The notes: generated from the sequence alone by a model not told the origin. Positions 45,692 through 56,473 are shown, numbered from the stretch's first letter. The stretch: 64,000 nucleotides of DNA from Terrisporobacter glycolicus ATCC 14880 = DSM 1288 (GCF_036812735.1 NZ_CP117523.1:3968001-4032000); one strand, 5' to 3'. Translations and numbers: made by a program.

Positions 45692-45728
45692 AAAAAAACA
45701 GAGCATTAAATTATTTTTCAATGCTCTG
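45692..45728 (-). terminator. Intrinsic terminator after the M1 peptidase gene
   Basis: Arms CAGAGCATT/AATGCTCTG followed by seven T on the minus strand lie just downstream of the gene ending at 45738. Confidence 0.85.
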
Positions 45729-45737
45729 GCAAAAATT

Positions 45738-47207
45738 TTATTTACATTCCTTTATAATTTTTTCAATATCCACACCTTTACTCTTCCAAAGATCAACAAA
45801 TTGAGGTCCATTTACATTTTTAAATTTATATGTATTATAGTATTCTTTTAAAGTATTAAAAAATACTTCATCTCCAACTTCTTTTCTTATTTCATTGAAA
45901 ACTACTGCTCCTTTTGTGTAAACGCTTAGACTATATTCTGATGAATCTTTATAATCTGTTGTAGCTTTGAATATATCAGCTGTTTTATAGTTTCTCGTTT
46001 GAACTTCCATAGTTTTTATCAATTTGTCTCCTGTTTCTTTTCCATACTTTTGTTCAAAATAAAGTATAGTTGAATATTCCGTCAATGCTTCATCTAGCCA
46101 AGGTTCATTAATCTCATCATTTCCTATAACACTGTACCACCATTGATGGGCAGTTTCATGAGCTATTACATACTCTAATAAAAATTTATTTTCTCTATTG
46201 TATAGACCTTCATCTATCATAGATAACATAGGATATTCCATTCCTCCAATAAAGAAGTCACTAGCTACTACTGAATATGTATCATATGGATAGTCACCAA
46301 ATAAATTGCTAAAAATCTCTATGGATGACTTAGATATGTCCAAAGCTTCTTTACTCATATCCTCATTTAAATTATATGTATTTATCACAATATCCTTATA
46401 ATTAGCCTTATTAACTATAAATTTGTCACTTAAAATAAAAGCAAAATCTCTAACCATCTTACCATCTATGGTGTATAGTATTTTCTCATTGTCTGTTTTC
46501 TTTTCTGCTACTTTTCCTGTAGTTGCTAACTTATATTTTGATGGGGCTAATATTTGCACTTTAAAATTGCTAGTATCACTATAAAATGGATCTCCTACAG
46601 TTTCATAACTTTTTAGATTCCATCCTTTATCATCATAAACACATGCTATAGGAAACCAGTTTGTTACATTTACTGTATTGTCACCATAACCAAATCTTCC
46701 AAGGCAATTAGGTAATTTTACATTATATTTTAAGTCTATTTTTACTACTTCACCAGCTTTTAATAATTTATCTAATTTGACCTCTAGAATATCATTTTTA
46801 TCTCCTGTTACTTCATACTTTAATTTTTCCTTCTCACTTAATACATTTTTAAGATCTATATATCCTTCGTTAAATCCATTTGGATAAGCTCTGCTCATTT
46901 CTGAGTCTTCAAAAGGAGTTGATTCTTCTTGGCAAAAAGCATTTGGATAAATATGTAGGTAAATTTTATCTAGTGTAGTTTTCGTATTATTTATATAAAC
47001 TAAAGTTTCGTTGCATAAAATACGATTAGTTTCATCATCATATATTACATCTATAGTATATTCGTTTTTGTTTTTTTCATCTTTAAGTGTAAAAGTTTCT
47101 CTTTGATTAGTAAGTATAAATGTGCGTATACTTCCCCCTATAATGATTAGAAGAGCTAAGATTACAACAAATAATCTCCTTCTCTTTTTATCGAATTTAA
47201 TAACCAA
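45738..47207 (-). CDS. Membrane-anchored M1-family metallopeptidase
   Basis: A 489 aa zinc aminopeptidase-like enzyme held outside the membrane by an N-terminal signal anchor (about 11-29). Catalytic site: H350-E351-x2-H354 in AHETAHQWW and third ligand Glu373 in LDEALTEY; the exopeptidase loop GGMEYP is at 321-326. It lacks the large C-terminal domains of PepN, as is usual for small M1 members. The start is a TTG at 47207, 6 nt after AGGAGG. Gene stands alone, divergent from dnaD. Confidence 0.9.
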   Translation of the reverse strand: MVIKFDKKRRRLFVVILALLIIIGGSIRTFILTNQRETFTLKDEKNKNEYTIDVIYDDETNRILCNETLVYINNTKTTLDKIYLHIYPNAFCQEESTPFEDSEMSRAYPNGFNEGYIDLKNVLSEKEKLKYEVTGDKNDILEVKLDKLLKAGEVVKIDLKYNVKLPNCLGRFGYGDNTVNVTNWFPIACVYDDKGWNLKSYETVGDPFYSDTSNFKVQILAPSKYKLATTGKVAEKKTDNEKILYTIDGKMVRDFAFILSDKFIVNKANYKDIVINTYNLNEDMSKEALDISKSSIEIFSNLFGDYPYDTYSVVASDFFIGGMEYPMLSMIDEGLYNRENKFLLEYVIAHETAHQWWYSVIGNDEINEPWLDEALTEYSTILYFEQKYGKETGDKLIKTMEVQTRNYKTADIFKATTDYKDSSEYSLSVYTKGAVVFNEIRKEVGDEVFFNTLKEYYNTYKFKNVNGPQFVDLWKSKGVDIEKIIKECK

Positions 47208-47299
47208 TTTATACCTCCTTTTTAATAAATATTTTTTTTAAAACTTCCAATATAAATTTGTAATAGCTTTTATGTTATAATTGAAGCTGAGGTGATTAT

Positions 47300-48358
47300 A
47301 TGTTTTTTTATAAAGAAGAAAATGATATAGATTTTGGTGAGACAACCATCCCAAATATCTTCATAGATATATATATGCCTATGGGTGATGGATTATACAC
47401 AAAGGTATATCTTTTGGCGTATAGACAAGTGTGTTCTTCAATTCCAGATCCTAAATTTGATAACAGTTCTATTGCTAGAATTTTAGAAATTCCCTTGTCA
47501 GATGTTATTAATGCATGGAAATTCTGGGAGAAGCAAAACATAGTAAAAATGCACAAAAACGATAGTCCGGATGCTTTTGATTATTCAATTGAATTTTTAG
47601 ATTTAAAAAGGCTCTATGTTGAAAATCTACAAATTAATACACCTTCTATTAAATCTAATAGTGATAGAATAGTTTCTGCTGGACATAATCCAAGCATAAC
47701 TAAAATGTTTAATAGTATAAATCGTATAATAGGAAGATTTCTTGATCCTTCAGAAAAATTAAGGATACTAGACATTAGAGAAAAATTTAATGTTAATCCT
47801 AATGTTATTGTTTATGCTTATGAAATTTCAAAGCAAAAAAATAATGGTACACCTAAGAATCTAAATTATATTGAGGGTATACTTAGGAACTGGTACGACT
47901 TAGGGCTTTATACTATTGAAGATATTGAAAATAATGTAATAGAAGATAAGAAGCGTTATGATATTCATAGGCTTATTTTTAAATCACTTGGTTTTAATAG
48001 AAATCCTGGATCAGAAGAAAAAAGAATTATGGATACATGGATTGATAAGTACAATATGGATATAGAAGTTATACTAGAAGCTTGTAGCAAGTCCAAAAAT
48101 ACACCGAATCCTTCTATATCTTATATAAATGGTATAATTGAAAGATATAAAAAGAATAATGTTAAAACTTTAGATGATATAGAAAAATTAGAAGAGGAAT
48201 TTAATCAAAAAAAACAACATCGAAAAAATACAACTTCAAGTAATAACTCTATTCCTAAAGTTAAAACAAGATTCCATAATATCAACGAAACATTTAGAAA
48301 CTACAGCCCTGAGGAATTAGAAAAACTTCTAAAAGAAAGTCAAAAGGGTAAATTTTAA
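47300..48358 (+). CDS. DnaD/DnaB-type replication initiation protein
   Basis: A 352 aa primosomal protein. N-terminal winged-helix part (about 1-110) and two DnaD domains (PF07261-like) at about 125-205 and 225-300, each with the ILRNWYDLGLYTIEDIE or INGIIERYKKNNVKTLDDIE type ending (YxxxIxxxW/Y motif). Such proteins remodel DNA at the origin and help load DnaB through DnaI. It is followed at 15 bp by the DnaI-like gene, so both form one unit. GAGGTGAT precedes the ATG. Confidence 0.9.
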   Translation: MFFYKEENDIDFGETTIPNIFIDIYMPMGDGLYTKVYLLAYRQVCSSIPDPKFDNSSIARILEIPLSDVINAWKFWEKQNIVKMHKNDSPDAFDYSIEFLDLKRLYVENLQINTPSIKSNSDRIVSAGHNPSITKMFNSINRIIGRFLDPSEKLRILDIREKFNVNPNVIVYAYEISKQKNNGTPKNLNYIEGILRNWYDLGLYTIEDIENNVIEDKKRYDIHRLIFKSLGFNRNPGSEEKRIMDTWIDKYNMDIEVILEACSKSKNTPNPSISYINGIIERYKKNNVKTLDDIEKLEEEFNQKKQHRKNTTSSNNSIPKVKTRFHNINETFRNYSPEELEKLLKESQKGKF

Positions 48359-48373
48359 TAGGTAGGTGGTTAA

Positions 48374-49378
48374 ATGCAGGAATCAAAATTAAGAGATATT
48401 CTTACTAGTTACGAGAGAAAAAGAGATAAAGCAGATAGACTACTAGAACAAAGGAAAAGTGATGTTTATAAACAAATTCCTAAAGTTAAACAAATAGAAG
48501 ATGAAATTAGCAAAGTTGGATTAGATATGATGAAACTTGTTCTTAAAAATCCATCAAATAAGGAAATTCTCATATTAGAAGCAAAGGAAAAAATCCAGGC
48601 TTTAACTAGCCAAAAACAAACCTTATTAGATAGTTGTAATGTTCCTAAGGGGTATCTTGATATTCAATACGAATGTAGTATGTGTAAAGATAGAGGATTT
48701 CTTTCAAACGGCAAGAAATGCAATTGTTTAAAACAAGCAATTATTAATGAGTCTTACAAGATGTCTAATTTATCTAGAATGTTGGATAAACAAAATCAGT
48801 GTACATATGATGACAGTATTTTTTCAGAAGAAGTCGATCCTAGCACTGGTGTTTCTCCTAGACAAAACATGCAACTAATATTATCTGATTGTGATGAGTT
48901 TATTTATGATTTTGACAAGGATAATGATAAAAACTTATTGTTCTATGGAGATACAGGACTTGGCAAAACATTTATGTCTAGCTATATTGCCAAGGAACTT
49001 CTTGATAAAGGATATTTAGTGATATATCAAACGGCCTTTAAAATGTTTGAAATCATAGAGGAATATAAATTTAGAAATTCAGATCATCATTTATCAAGAG
49101 ATGATTATGAAAATTTATTTGAATGTGACCTTCTAATAATAGATGATTTAGGTACGGAGCTTACTAATTCATTTACTATTAGTGAATTATTCATAATTCT
49201 AAATACTCGTTTATTAAATGGGAAAAAAACTATTATTTCTACTAATCTTAATCCTGCACAACTTGGTGAACTTTATTCTCAAAGAATTTTTTCACGTATT
49301 TTTGATAAATTCAAAATGATTAAATTTGTTGGCGCTGATTTAAGATGGCAAAATAAAATATCTAATTTAAATAAATAA
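48374..49378 (+). CDS. DnaI/DnaC-type helicase loader ATPase
   Basis: A 334 aa AAA+ helicase loader. N-terminal zinc-type cysteines Cys101, 104, 116 and 118 (CSMC and CNC), Walker A YGDTGLGKT (191-199), Walker B LLIIDDLG (253-260), and sensor region IISTNLN plus an Arg-rich SQRIFSRIFDKFKM. It loads the DnaB helicase onto DNA. It pairs with the DnaD-type gene upstream. The helicase gene dnaB lies about 2 kb away on the other strand. Confidence 0.93.
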   Translation: MQESKLRDILTSYERKRDKADRLLEQRKSDVYKQIPKVKQIEDEISKVGLDMMKLVLKNPSNKEILILEAKEKIQALTSQKQTLLDSCNVPKGYLDIQYECSMCKDRGFLSNGKKCNCLKQAIINESYKMSNLSRMLDKQNQCTYDDSIFSEEVDPSTGVSPRQNMQLILSDCDEFIYDFDKDNDKNLLFYGDTGLGKTFMSSYIAKELLDKGYLVIYQTAFKMFEIIEEYKFRNSDHHLSRDDYENLFECDLLIIDDLGTELTNSFTISELFIILNTRLLNGKKTIISTNLNPAQLGELYSQRIFSRIFDKFKMIKFVGADLRWQNKISNLNK

Positions 49379-49411
49379 AAGGAGAAAACTTTTGACAGTT
49401 TTCTCCTTTTT
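49377..49411. terminator. Bidirectional terminator between dnaI and purA
   Basis: Perfect 14-bp arms (AAAAGGAGAAAACT and complement, 49377-49390 and 49397-49410) separate convergent genes; the stop of the dnaI-like gene borders it. Confidence 0.88.
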
Positions 49412-49426
49412 GTTTCATGTGAAACT
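49411..49426. promoter_or_regulatory. parS-like Spo0J binding site
   Basis: TGTTTCATGTGAAACT matches the parS consensus TGTTTCACGTGAAACA at 14 of 16 positions, keeping both GTTTCA and TGAAAC half-sites. It sits exactly between the terminator and the purA stop codon, about 12 kb from spo0J. Confidence 0.78.
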
Positions 49427-50716
<1,290 letters not shown>

Positions 50717-50780
50717 TTATTTCACCTCTATTATCTATATATTAAATTTCATAAAATCTAATATATAATTTATTTTCAAC

Positions 50781-50827
50781 TTATTATCGAACACTTACGT
50801 TATATATTTTAACAAATATTCGTTTTA
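50781..50827 (-). promoter_or_regulatory. Possible PurR boxes upstream of purA
   Basis: TTATTATCGAACACTT on the plus strand (50781-50796) and AAAACGAATATT on the minus strand (around 50816-50827) form an inverted pair of CGAAY-core boxes. Spacing is longer than in Bacillus, so support is moderate. Confidence 0.4.
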
Positions 50828-50839
50828 GTTTCAACTTTT

Positions 50840-51145
50840 TTAATTTTTAATTACTTTTAATATGTATCTTTCTATTTCTTCTAAACTTTTTCCATTAATA
50901 ATATTATCCCTTTTTTCAATAAATATATCATTAAATTTCTCAACTTCATCTAAATCCTTACCCGTAAAGACTTTTTCTATAGATCCTGTCATTGTATTTA
51001 TCATATATATGTTATACTGATTCTTCTCTTCCATTAAATAAATTACTATGGTTTCTTTTAATTCATTATCCACTATCCTAAACAAATTACTTTCTTTATT
51101 AACAATTCCCATATCTGGATATACAAAAAACATTTTTATTTTCAT
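50840..51145 (-). CDS. Small protein of unknown function next to dnaB
   Basis: I do not recognise this 101 aa protein. It starts MKIKMFFVYPDMG, is rich in Lys, Glu and Ile, has no signal or membrane segment, and shows an alternating beta pattern followed by a C-terminal helix (LEEIERYILKVIK). An ATG at 51160 is in frame, but GGAG 9 nt before the ATG at 51145 supports the latter. Its upstream region is the DnaA-box cluster, so it may be DnaA-controlled; that is inference. Confidence 0.6.
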   Translation of the reverse strand: MKIKMFFVYPDMGIVNKESNLFRIVDNELKETIVIYLMEEKNQYNIYMINTMTGSIEKVFTGKDLDEVEKFNDIFIEKRDNIINGKSLEEIERYILKVIKN

Positions 51146-51254
51146 TTTATTATTCTCCATATAGACTTATTTTTGGACATAAATATGAGTTGTTTAAAAG
51201 ATACTCCTATCTTATAAACAACCCTTTAATTAAGTTTTACACATATTTATTTAG

Positions 51255-51385
51255 TTATTCACATTTATCCACATACTATTTGTGGATACTGTGTATAACA
51301 TTTCATTGTATAGACTACATTTAATACTATTTTTTCATATTTATCCACATTTTTCTCAAATATAGAAAGGTTGTTCTGTGGATAT
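51255..51385. promoter_or_regulatory. Cluster of six DnaA boxes between dnaB and a small gene
   Basis: Boxes fitting TTATNCACA: TTATTCACA 51255-51263 (+), TTATCCACA 51265-51273 (+), TTATACACA 51290-51298 (-) and TTATCCACA 51341-51349 (+). Two more differ only at the first base: GTATCCACA 51281-51289 (-) and ATATCCACA 51377-51385 (-). The first four are packed in 44 bp as two facing pairs. Such density is not expected by chance in a 244-bp gap. Confidence 0.8.
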
Positions 51386-51389
51386 ATGT

Positions 51390-52718
51390 TTATATTTCTC
51401 TAACTTTGTCGGCAAATTTTTGTACTTGGCCAAACCATACTAATTCTACATTACCCGTTTCACCATGTCTATTTTTTGCAATTATAACTTCACCTATATT
51501 TTTCTTTTCAGAATCATCATGATAATATTCATCTCTGTATAAAAACATAACTATATCTGCATCCTGCTCTATAGACCCAGACTCTCTTAAATCTGATAAT
51601 ATAGGCCTATGGTCTTTTCTAAGTTCTGGAGAACGAGATAGCTGTGAAAGGGCAACCACAGGACAATCTAGTTCCTTAGCTAATATTTTTAAAGATCTAG
51701 AAATCTTAGCTATCTCTTGTTGCCTGTTTTCATTTTTGCCCTCTCCCTCCATTAATTGAAGGTAGTCTATTAAGATTAAATCTAATCCCTTTTCTATTTT
51801 TAATCTTCTACATTTTGATCTTATTTCTGATATTTTTATACCAGGAGTATCATCTATGAAAATATTAGCTTCTGATAATACTGCCATAGCATCTATTATT
51901 CTTGGCCAATCTGATTCTCCAAGGGAACCAGTTTTTATTTTACTTAACTCCACATTAGATTGTGCAGATAACATACGTTGAACTAGCTGTTCCTTAGACA
52001 TCTCTAAACTAAATACTGCCACAGATGCATTACCTTTTAATGCAGCATTTTGAACAAGATTCAGTGAAAATGCTGTTTTTCCCATGGCTGGTCTTGCTGC
52101 TAGCAGAATTAAGTCTGTTCTTTGAAGTCCGTTTATTTTTTTATTTAAATCTGTAAATCCAGTAGTTATTCCTGTAACATCACTTTTTTGCGTACACAAC
52201 CTTTCAATCATATCAAAGGTATCTTGTAGAACTAAGTTTATTGGTTGAATATCATCACCAGATTTTTCTTGAGATATATCAAATATATTTTTTTCTGCCT
52301 GATCTAATATTTCCTGAACATCTGTAGAAGCATCATATCCTAAGTTTATAATCTCATTAGACGCCTTTATAAGCTGTCTCATAACAGATTTTTCTTTCAC
52401 TATGTTGGCGTAATACTTTACATTTGATGTCGTTGGAACTATTGTTGAAAGGCTTGTTAGATAACTAATACCTCCAACATTATCTAAATGACCTTCTTTT
52501 CTTAATTCCTCTATTAATGTTATCAAATCTATTGGTTCATTATTACTATTTAACTTTAACATAGACTCATATATTATTTTGTGGGCTTCTTTATAGAAAT
52601 CACTAGGATTTATGGTTTCTGCCACAGTTATAATTGCGTCTTTATCAAGGATAATAGAACCTAATATTGATTGCTCTGATTCCACACTATGTGGAGGAAT
52701 TCTACTTATATCCTCCAT
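51390..52718 (-). CDS. dnaB: Replicative DNA helicase
   Basis: A 442 aa hexameric 5'-3' helicase of the replisome. N-terminal domain (about 1-120: PHSVESEQSILGSIILD), RecA-like domain with Walker A ARPAMGKT (about 208-215), then SLEMSKEQLVQRMLSAQ, Walker B LILIDYLQLM and the Arg-finger region SRSPELRKDHRP with SGSIEQDADIV. The ATG at 52718 has GAGGTG 6 nt upstream; an upstream frame start at 52727 lies within that site. It is last in the MazG-like/yybS/gdpP/rplI/dnaB operon. Confidence 0.97.
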   Translation of the reverse strand: MEDISRIPPHSVESEQSILGSIILDKDAIITVAETINPSDFYKEAHKIIYESMLKLNSNNEPIDLITLIEELRKEGHLDNVGGISYLTSLSTIVPTTSNVKYYANIVKEKSVMRQLIKASNEIINLGYDASTDVQEILDQAEKNIFDISQEKSGDDIQPINLVLQDTFDMIERLCTQKSDVTGITTGFTDLNKKINGLQRTDLILLAARPAMGKTAFSLNLVQNAALKGNASVAVFSLEMSKEQLVQRMLSAQSNVELSKIKTGSLGESDWPRIIDAMAVLSEANIFIDDTPGIKISEIRSKCRRLKIEKGLDLILIDYLQLMEGEGKNENRQQEIAKISRSLKILAKELDCPVVALSQLSRSPELRKDHRPILSDLRESGSIEQDADIVMFLYRDEYYHDDSEKKNIGEVIIAKNRHGETGNVELVWFGQVQKFADKVREI

Positions 52719-52740
52719 TATTATCACCTCAGCCTAGTGC

Positions 52741-53190
52741 TTATTGTTTTTCTTTAACATCTACTCTTATCTTCGTAGTAACTTTTTGATGTATTTTTAT
52801 TTCAACAAATCTTGAACCTAATACTCTAATTGGCTCATCAAGTGAAATTTTTCTTTTATCTACTTCTATGTTATGCTGTTTCTTTAATTGTTCTGCTACA
52901 TCTTTAGAAGTTATTGACCCAAATAATCTTCCAGCATCACCAGCTTTAGAATATATAGTTACAGCCATGTCTTCCATTTTCTTTCCTAATTCAACAGCTT
53001 CTTTATATTCTTTTTGAGCTTTTAATTCTTTTGATTTATTTTTTTCATTTAATTCTTTTACATTTGTATTGTCAGCAACTACTGCCATTTTTTTAGGTAA
53101 TAAAAAGTTTTTTGCATATCCATCACTTACTTCTTTAACTTCTCCTTTTTTACCTGTTCCTTTAACATCTTTTAATAATATTACTTTCAT
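52741..53190 (-). CDS. rplI: 50S ribosomal protein L9
   Basis: A 149 aa ribosomal protein: N-terminal RNA-binding domain with the L9 signature [20 protein letters not shown], a long charged connecting helix (about 40-75), and a C-terminal domain (about 80-149) with [16 protein letters not shown]. It starts directly after the gdpP stop and is followed at 22 bp by dnaB, a conserved order in Firmicutes. Confidence 0.97.
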   Translation of the reverse strand: MKVILLKDVKGTGKKGEVKEVSDGYAKNFLLPKKMAVVADNTNVKELNEKNKSKELKAQKEYKEAVELGKKMEDMAVTIYSKAGDAGRLFGSITSKDVAEQLKKQHNIEVDKRKISLDEPIRVLGSRFVEIKIHQKVTTKIRVDVKEKQ

Positions 53191-55185
53191 TTAGTCTTCC
53201 TCCCTTAAGTATTGTTCAATTATTTCATGTACTTTCATGTAAGCTTCCTTAATAGATACTCCCTCCAGTTGAGCACCGGCTATATCCATGTGTCCGCCTC
53301 CACCTAGCTTTTCCATTAAAACATGTACATTTATCTTTCCTAATGACCTTGCACTTATGAATACAGTTCCATCCTTTTCACCAAGTACAAATGATGCCTC
53401 TATTTTTTTTACCGTCAATAATTCATCTGCAGCCTGAGCAATGACCACATTAATATTTTCAGACTGTATTTTTGAATAAGATATACATATTCTATTATCA
53501 ATAATACGAGTATTACTTATAATTTCTGCCTTCGTTTTAAAATCCTCCACATTTGATCTAAATAATTTCTTAACTTCTGTAGTATCTGCTCCTGCCTTCT
53601 TTAAATAAGAAGCTGCCTCAAAGGTTCTTACTCCTGTTTTAAATGCAAAGAATTTTGTATCTAAACTTATTCCTGCAAGAAGTCCTTCTGCTGTAAGTTT
53701 ATTTATTTTAACGTCATCCTCTAAATATTGGACAACTTCTGTTACCATTTCACAAGTAGATGATACATATATTTCATGGAATGATAAAACAGTGTCTTGA
53801 ATAGATTCCACACCTTTTCTATGGTGGTCTATTACTGCTACTTTTTTACTGATTCCTAACAATTCTTCACATTCCGTATAGCTAGGTCTATGAGTATCAA
53901 CTACAACTACTAATGTATCTCTAGTACAATTTTTTATTGCATCTTCTTTACTTATAAATAAATCCTTATAATATTCGCATTTGTTCAACCTGCTCACAAA
54001 CTCATCTATAGACTCGTTAACAGAGTCCAACACTATATATGTTTCTTTTTTCAAAGATTTACATATATCATATATACCTACTGCTGCTCCCATAGCATCT
54101 AGATCAGGATACTTATGACCCATTATATAAATAGTTTTACTTTGGGATACTATCTCTTTTAATGCATGACCTATTAGCCTAGATTTAACTTTCGTTGTCT
54201 TTTCAACTGCCTTAGATTTTCCTCCATAAAATTCAAACTTATCTTTTGTTTTTACAATAGCTTGATCTCCTCCTCTACCTAGAGCCAAATCTAAAGCTCC
54301 AGTAGCAAGTTTAATATTTTCATAAATGGAGTCTCCATTTCTTCCAACACCTATACTTATGGTTACAGGAAGCGTATTTCCATAATCAATATCTCTTATT
54401 GTATCTAGTATTGTAAATTTATTTTCTTGAAGTATAGATAAACCTTTTTGATTAGTTATAACTATGTATTTATCCTTCGAAGTTCTTTTTACTGCAGCTT
54501 GTAACGATGTTTCCAAGCCAGATAGTATTCTCTCTAATTCTACAGAAATTAAAGATCTTTTATCCTCATCAGCACTCTTTAATACTTCATCATATCCATC
54601 TACCTGAATTAACATTATGATATTTTTTTCTTCCTCATATTTTTGAGAAAGAGCCAAATATTGTGTTTTATCTATCCAATAAAGCATCATTAAATATTTA
54701 ACTTGATCATCTTGCTCATTTTTTATAACATTATAAACAACTGTATACTCTCTATCTTTATAACTTACTTCAGTATACATTTCTTTATTTTCATTTAATA
54801 CTTTTCTTAAATTAAGATTTTTAACTATATTATCAATATTTTCGCCAAGTAAATCTGGCGACTGTGTCATGTCATAAAACTTCTTATTATACCATGATAT
54901 ATTTCCATCAAATTCGAGAATGCAAAGAGGTATAGGTAGATTCATTATAGCCTTTTTTGTTGTTTCATCTATATCTAAAGACAAATTCTCAATGTATCTA
55001 TTCCACTCTTTTTTTCTAAAATTAGCAATTCTCCAATTGTGAAATACTATATAAACAAATCCAAAGAAAAACAAACATCCTATATACAAATTATAGAAAA
55101 GTAGGATTAAACTTGTTATTCCAATAATTAATATATATATATTTATTTCTGGCATATTTATTTTAAAACTTGGTTTATTCCTCAT
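53191..55185 (-). CDS. gdpP: Cyclic-di-AMP phosphodiesterase GdpP
   Basis: A 664 aa membrane phosphodiesterase that degrades c-di-AMP. Two N-terminal membrane helices (about 15-50), a degenerate PAS domain (about 75-175), a degenerate GGDEF domain (about 185-310), and DHH/DHHA1 phosphoesterase domains (about 345-660). Metal site residues: His357, Asp361, Asp363, Asp430 and the DHH at 453-455; GGGGHMDIAGAQ closes the DHHA1 part. All key residues are present, so it should be active. Confidence 0.95.
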   Translation of the reverse strand: MRNKPSFKINMPEINIYILIIGITSLILLFYNLYIGCLFFFGFVYIVFHNWRIANFRKKEWNRYIENLSLDIDETTKKAIMNLPIPLCILEFDGNISWYNKKFYDMTQSPDLLGENIDNIVKNLNLRKVLNENKEMYTEVSYKDREYTVVYNVIKNEQDDQVKYLMMLYWIDKTQYLALSQKYEEEKNIIMLIQVDGYDEVLKSADEDKRSLISVELERILSGLETSLQAAVKRTSKDKYIVITNQKGLSILQENKFTILDTIRDIDYGNTLPVTISIGVGRNGDSIYENIKLATGALDLALGRGGDQAIVKTKDKFEFYGGKSKAVEKTTKVKSRLIGHALKEIVSQSKTIYIMGHKYPDLDAMGAAVGIYDICKSLKKETYIVLDSVNESIDEFVSRLNKCEYYKDLFISKEDAIKNCTRDTLVVVVDTHRPSYTECEELLGISKKVAVIDHHRKGVESIQDTVLSFHEIYVSSTCEMVTEVVQYLEDDVKINKLTAEGLLAGISLDTKFFAFKTGVRTFEAASYLKKAGADTTEVKKLFRSNVEDFKTKAEIISNTRIIDNRICISYSKIQSENINVVIAQAADELLTVKKIEASFVLGEKDGTVFISARSLGKINVHVLMEKLGGGGHMDIAGAQLEGVSIKEAYMKVHEIIEQYLREED

Positions 55186-55195
55186 TCCTATCCTC

Positions 55196-56146
55196 CTATA
55201 TAGATTTATAAGCTCTCACATTTCTAAAGTCTAATATACTATCTATCATACCTATAAAAGAAATTCCTGTCATTCCAAATATGCCTACGCACATTGCACC
55301 GATAAATACTTTTTTATCTATTCCATTTCTTAACCATCTTTTTATAAAATAAATAGATACAGCTATTCCTTGTACTATAAACATAAAGTTAAATACCATT
55401 TGTAGATTTAAGAATATTGCATCTGTATATAATGGTGTTTTTATATAAGACAGGCCTAACATTAATAAGTATAATATGAATGAAATAACTATAGCATTTC
55501 CTGGTAAATAAAAATTTCTAAATTTTATTTCACCTAAATCTTCATATTTCATTCTTTTAAGAGCATATATTTCAACAAAATATATAATTATTGATGAAAT
55601 CATACCTCTAAAAAATAATATAGTAGGTATTATATTTCTAAATGTATCTATAATATTTACTGTGCTTAACAATTCGTTGTTACTTACAGATTGTAACAGG
55701 CTTTTTTGTGCTTCTATACTTTCATTAAATACTTGAATCATCTCATTTAAGATATCAACTCCGAAAGCATATTTCGATATAATATAATGTGCTACTATAG
55801 AAAGCATAAATACTATAGAGCCTACAAAAATCGGTTCATATTTATTACTATCTTGTTTACTTAGAATTTTTTTAACTATAATACCTATAATTGTCCCAGG
55901 AATAATACTATTTATAAATATATCAACTGCATATATAGGCTTACTTAAAAATATTAAAGCAAAAAGTACAATTATTAGTGATATTATATTATTTTTAATA
56001 TTTGATAATGTTCCGATTAGTGCAAAAGGTATTGGTATTAATAATATTATTAAACTTAATTGAGGAACATTTAAGCTTATCAATATTAATATTATAGCTA
56101 AAATGACTATCTGTAATACCTTTGATAGCCTTAAATCTTTATTCAA
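55196..56146 (-). CDS. yybS: YybS-like DUF2232 membrane protein
   Basis: A 316 aa polytopic membrane protein with about eight hydrophobic helices, almost always next to gdpP in Firmicutes. Function is unknown; the fold resembles substrate-binding ECF-type membrane components. TTG at 56146 is the start, with GGGAGTGA upstream. It is 10 bp upstream of gdpP. Confidence 0.88.
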   Translation of the reverse strand: MNKDLRLSKVLQIVILAIILILISLNVPQLSLIILLIPIPFALIGTLSNIKNNIISLIIVLFALIFLSKPIYAVDIFINSIIPGTIIGIIVKKILSKQDSNKYEPIFVGSIVFMLSIVAHYIISKYAFGVDILNEMIQVFNESIEAQKSLLQSVSNNELLSTVNIIDTFRNIIPTILFFRGMISSIIIYFVEIYALKRMKYEDLGEIKFRNFYLPGNAIVISFILYLLMLGLSYIKTPLYTDAIFLNLQMVFNFMFIVQGIAVSIYFIKRWLRNGIDKKVFIGAMCVGIFGMTGISFIGMIDSILDFRNVRAYKSI

Positions 56147-56152
56147 TTTATA

Positions 56153-56473
56153 TCACTCCCTATTGTCCATGTGTTTTTCCAATTTTGACAAATCTCCAAA
56201 CCAAGTTTCTATACTGTGCTCTTCCTTTATTCCTTCTTTTGCTTTTTCCTTTATTTTATGATCTATTTCATCAAAACTAATGCCTAATCTTTTTCCTAAA
56301 AGATATGACAACATAATTAAATTAGCTATTGCATTTTGAAGTCCATCGTCAATAGGTTTTACTCCCTTAAATATTAGATTAAACAGATTGCTTATACTCA
56401 TTAGTATTTCATTTTTTATCCATTCTATTATTTTTACATTTTTTGTAATATCAGAACCTTTTTCTATTCGCAC
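56153..56473 (-). CDS. MazG-like small protein
   Basis: A 106 aa all-helical protein resembling the MazG-like family (DITKNVKIIEWIKNEILM, NAIANLIMLSYLLGKRLG with a metal-site-like Glu-poor core). MazG members hydrolyse nucleoside triphosphates, but the metal-binding Glu/Asp pattern is weak here. GTG at 56473 is the start with GGGGGG 6 nt upstream. It opens the yybS-gdpP-rplI-dnaB operon behind an extended -10 promoter. Confidence 0.75.
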   Translation of the reverse strand: MRIEKGSDITKNVKIIEWIKNEILMSISNLFNLIFKGVKPIDDGLQNAIANLIMLSYLLGKRLGISFDEIDHKIKEKAKEGIKEEHSIETWFGDLSKLEKHMDNRE

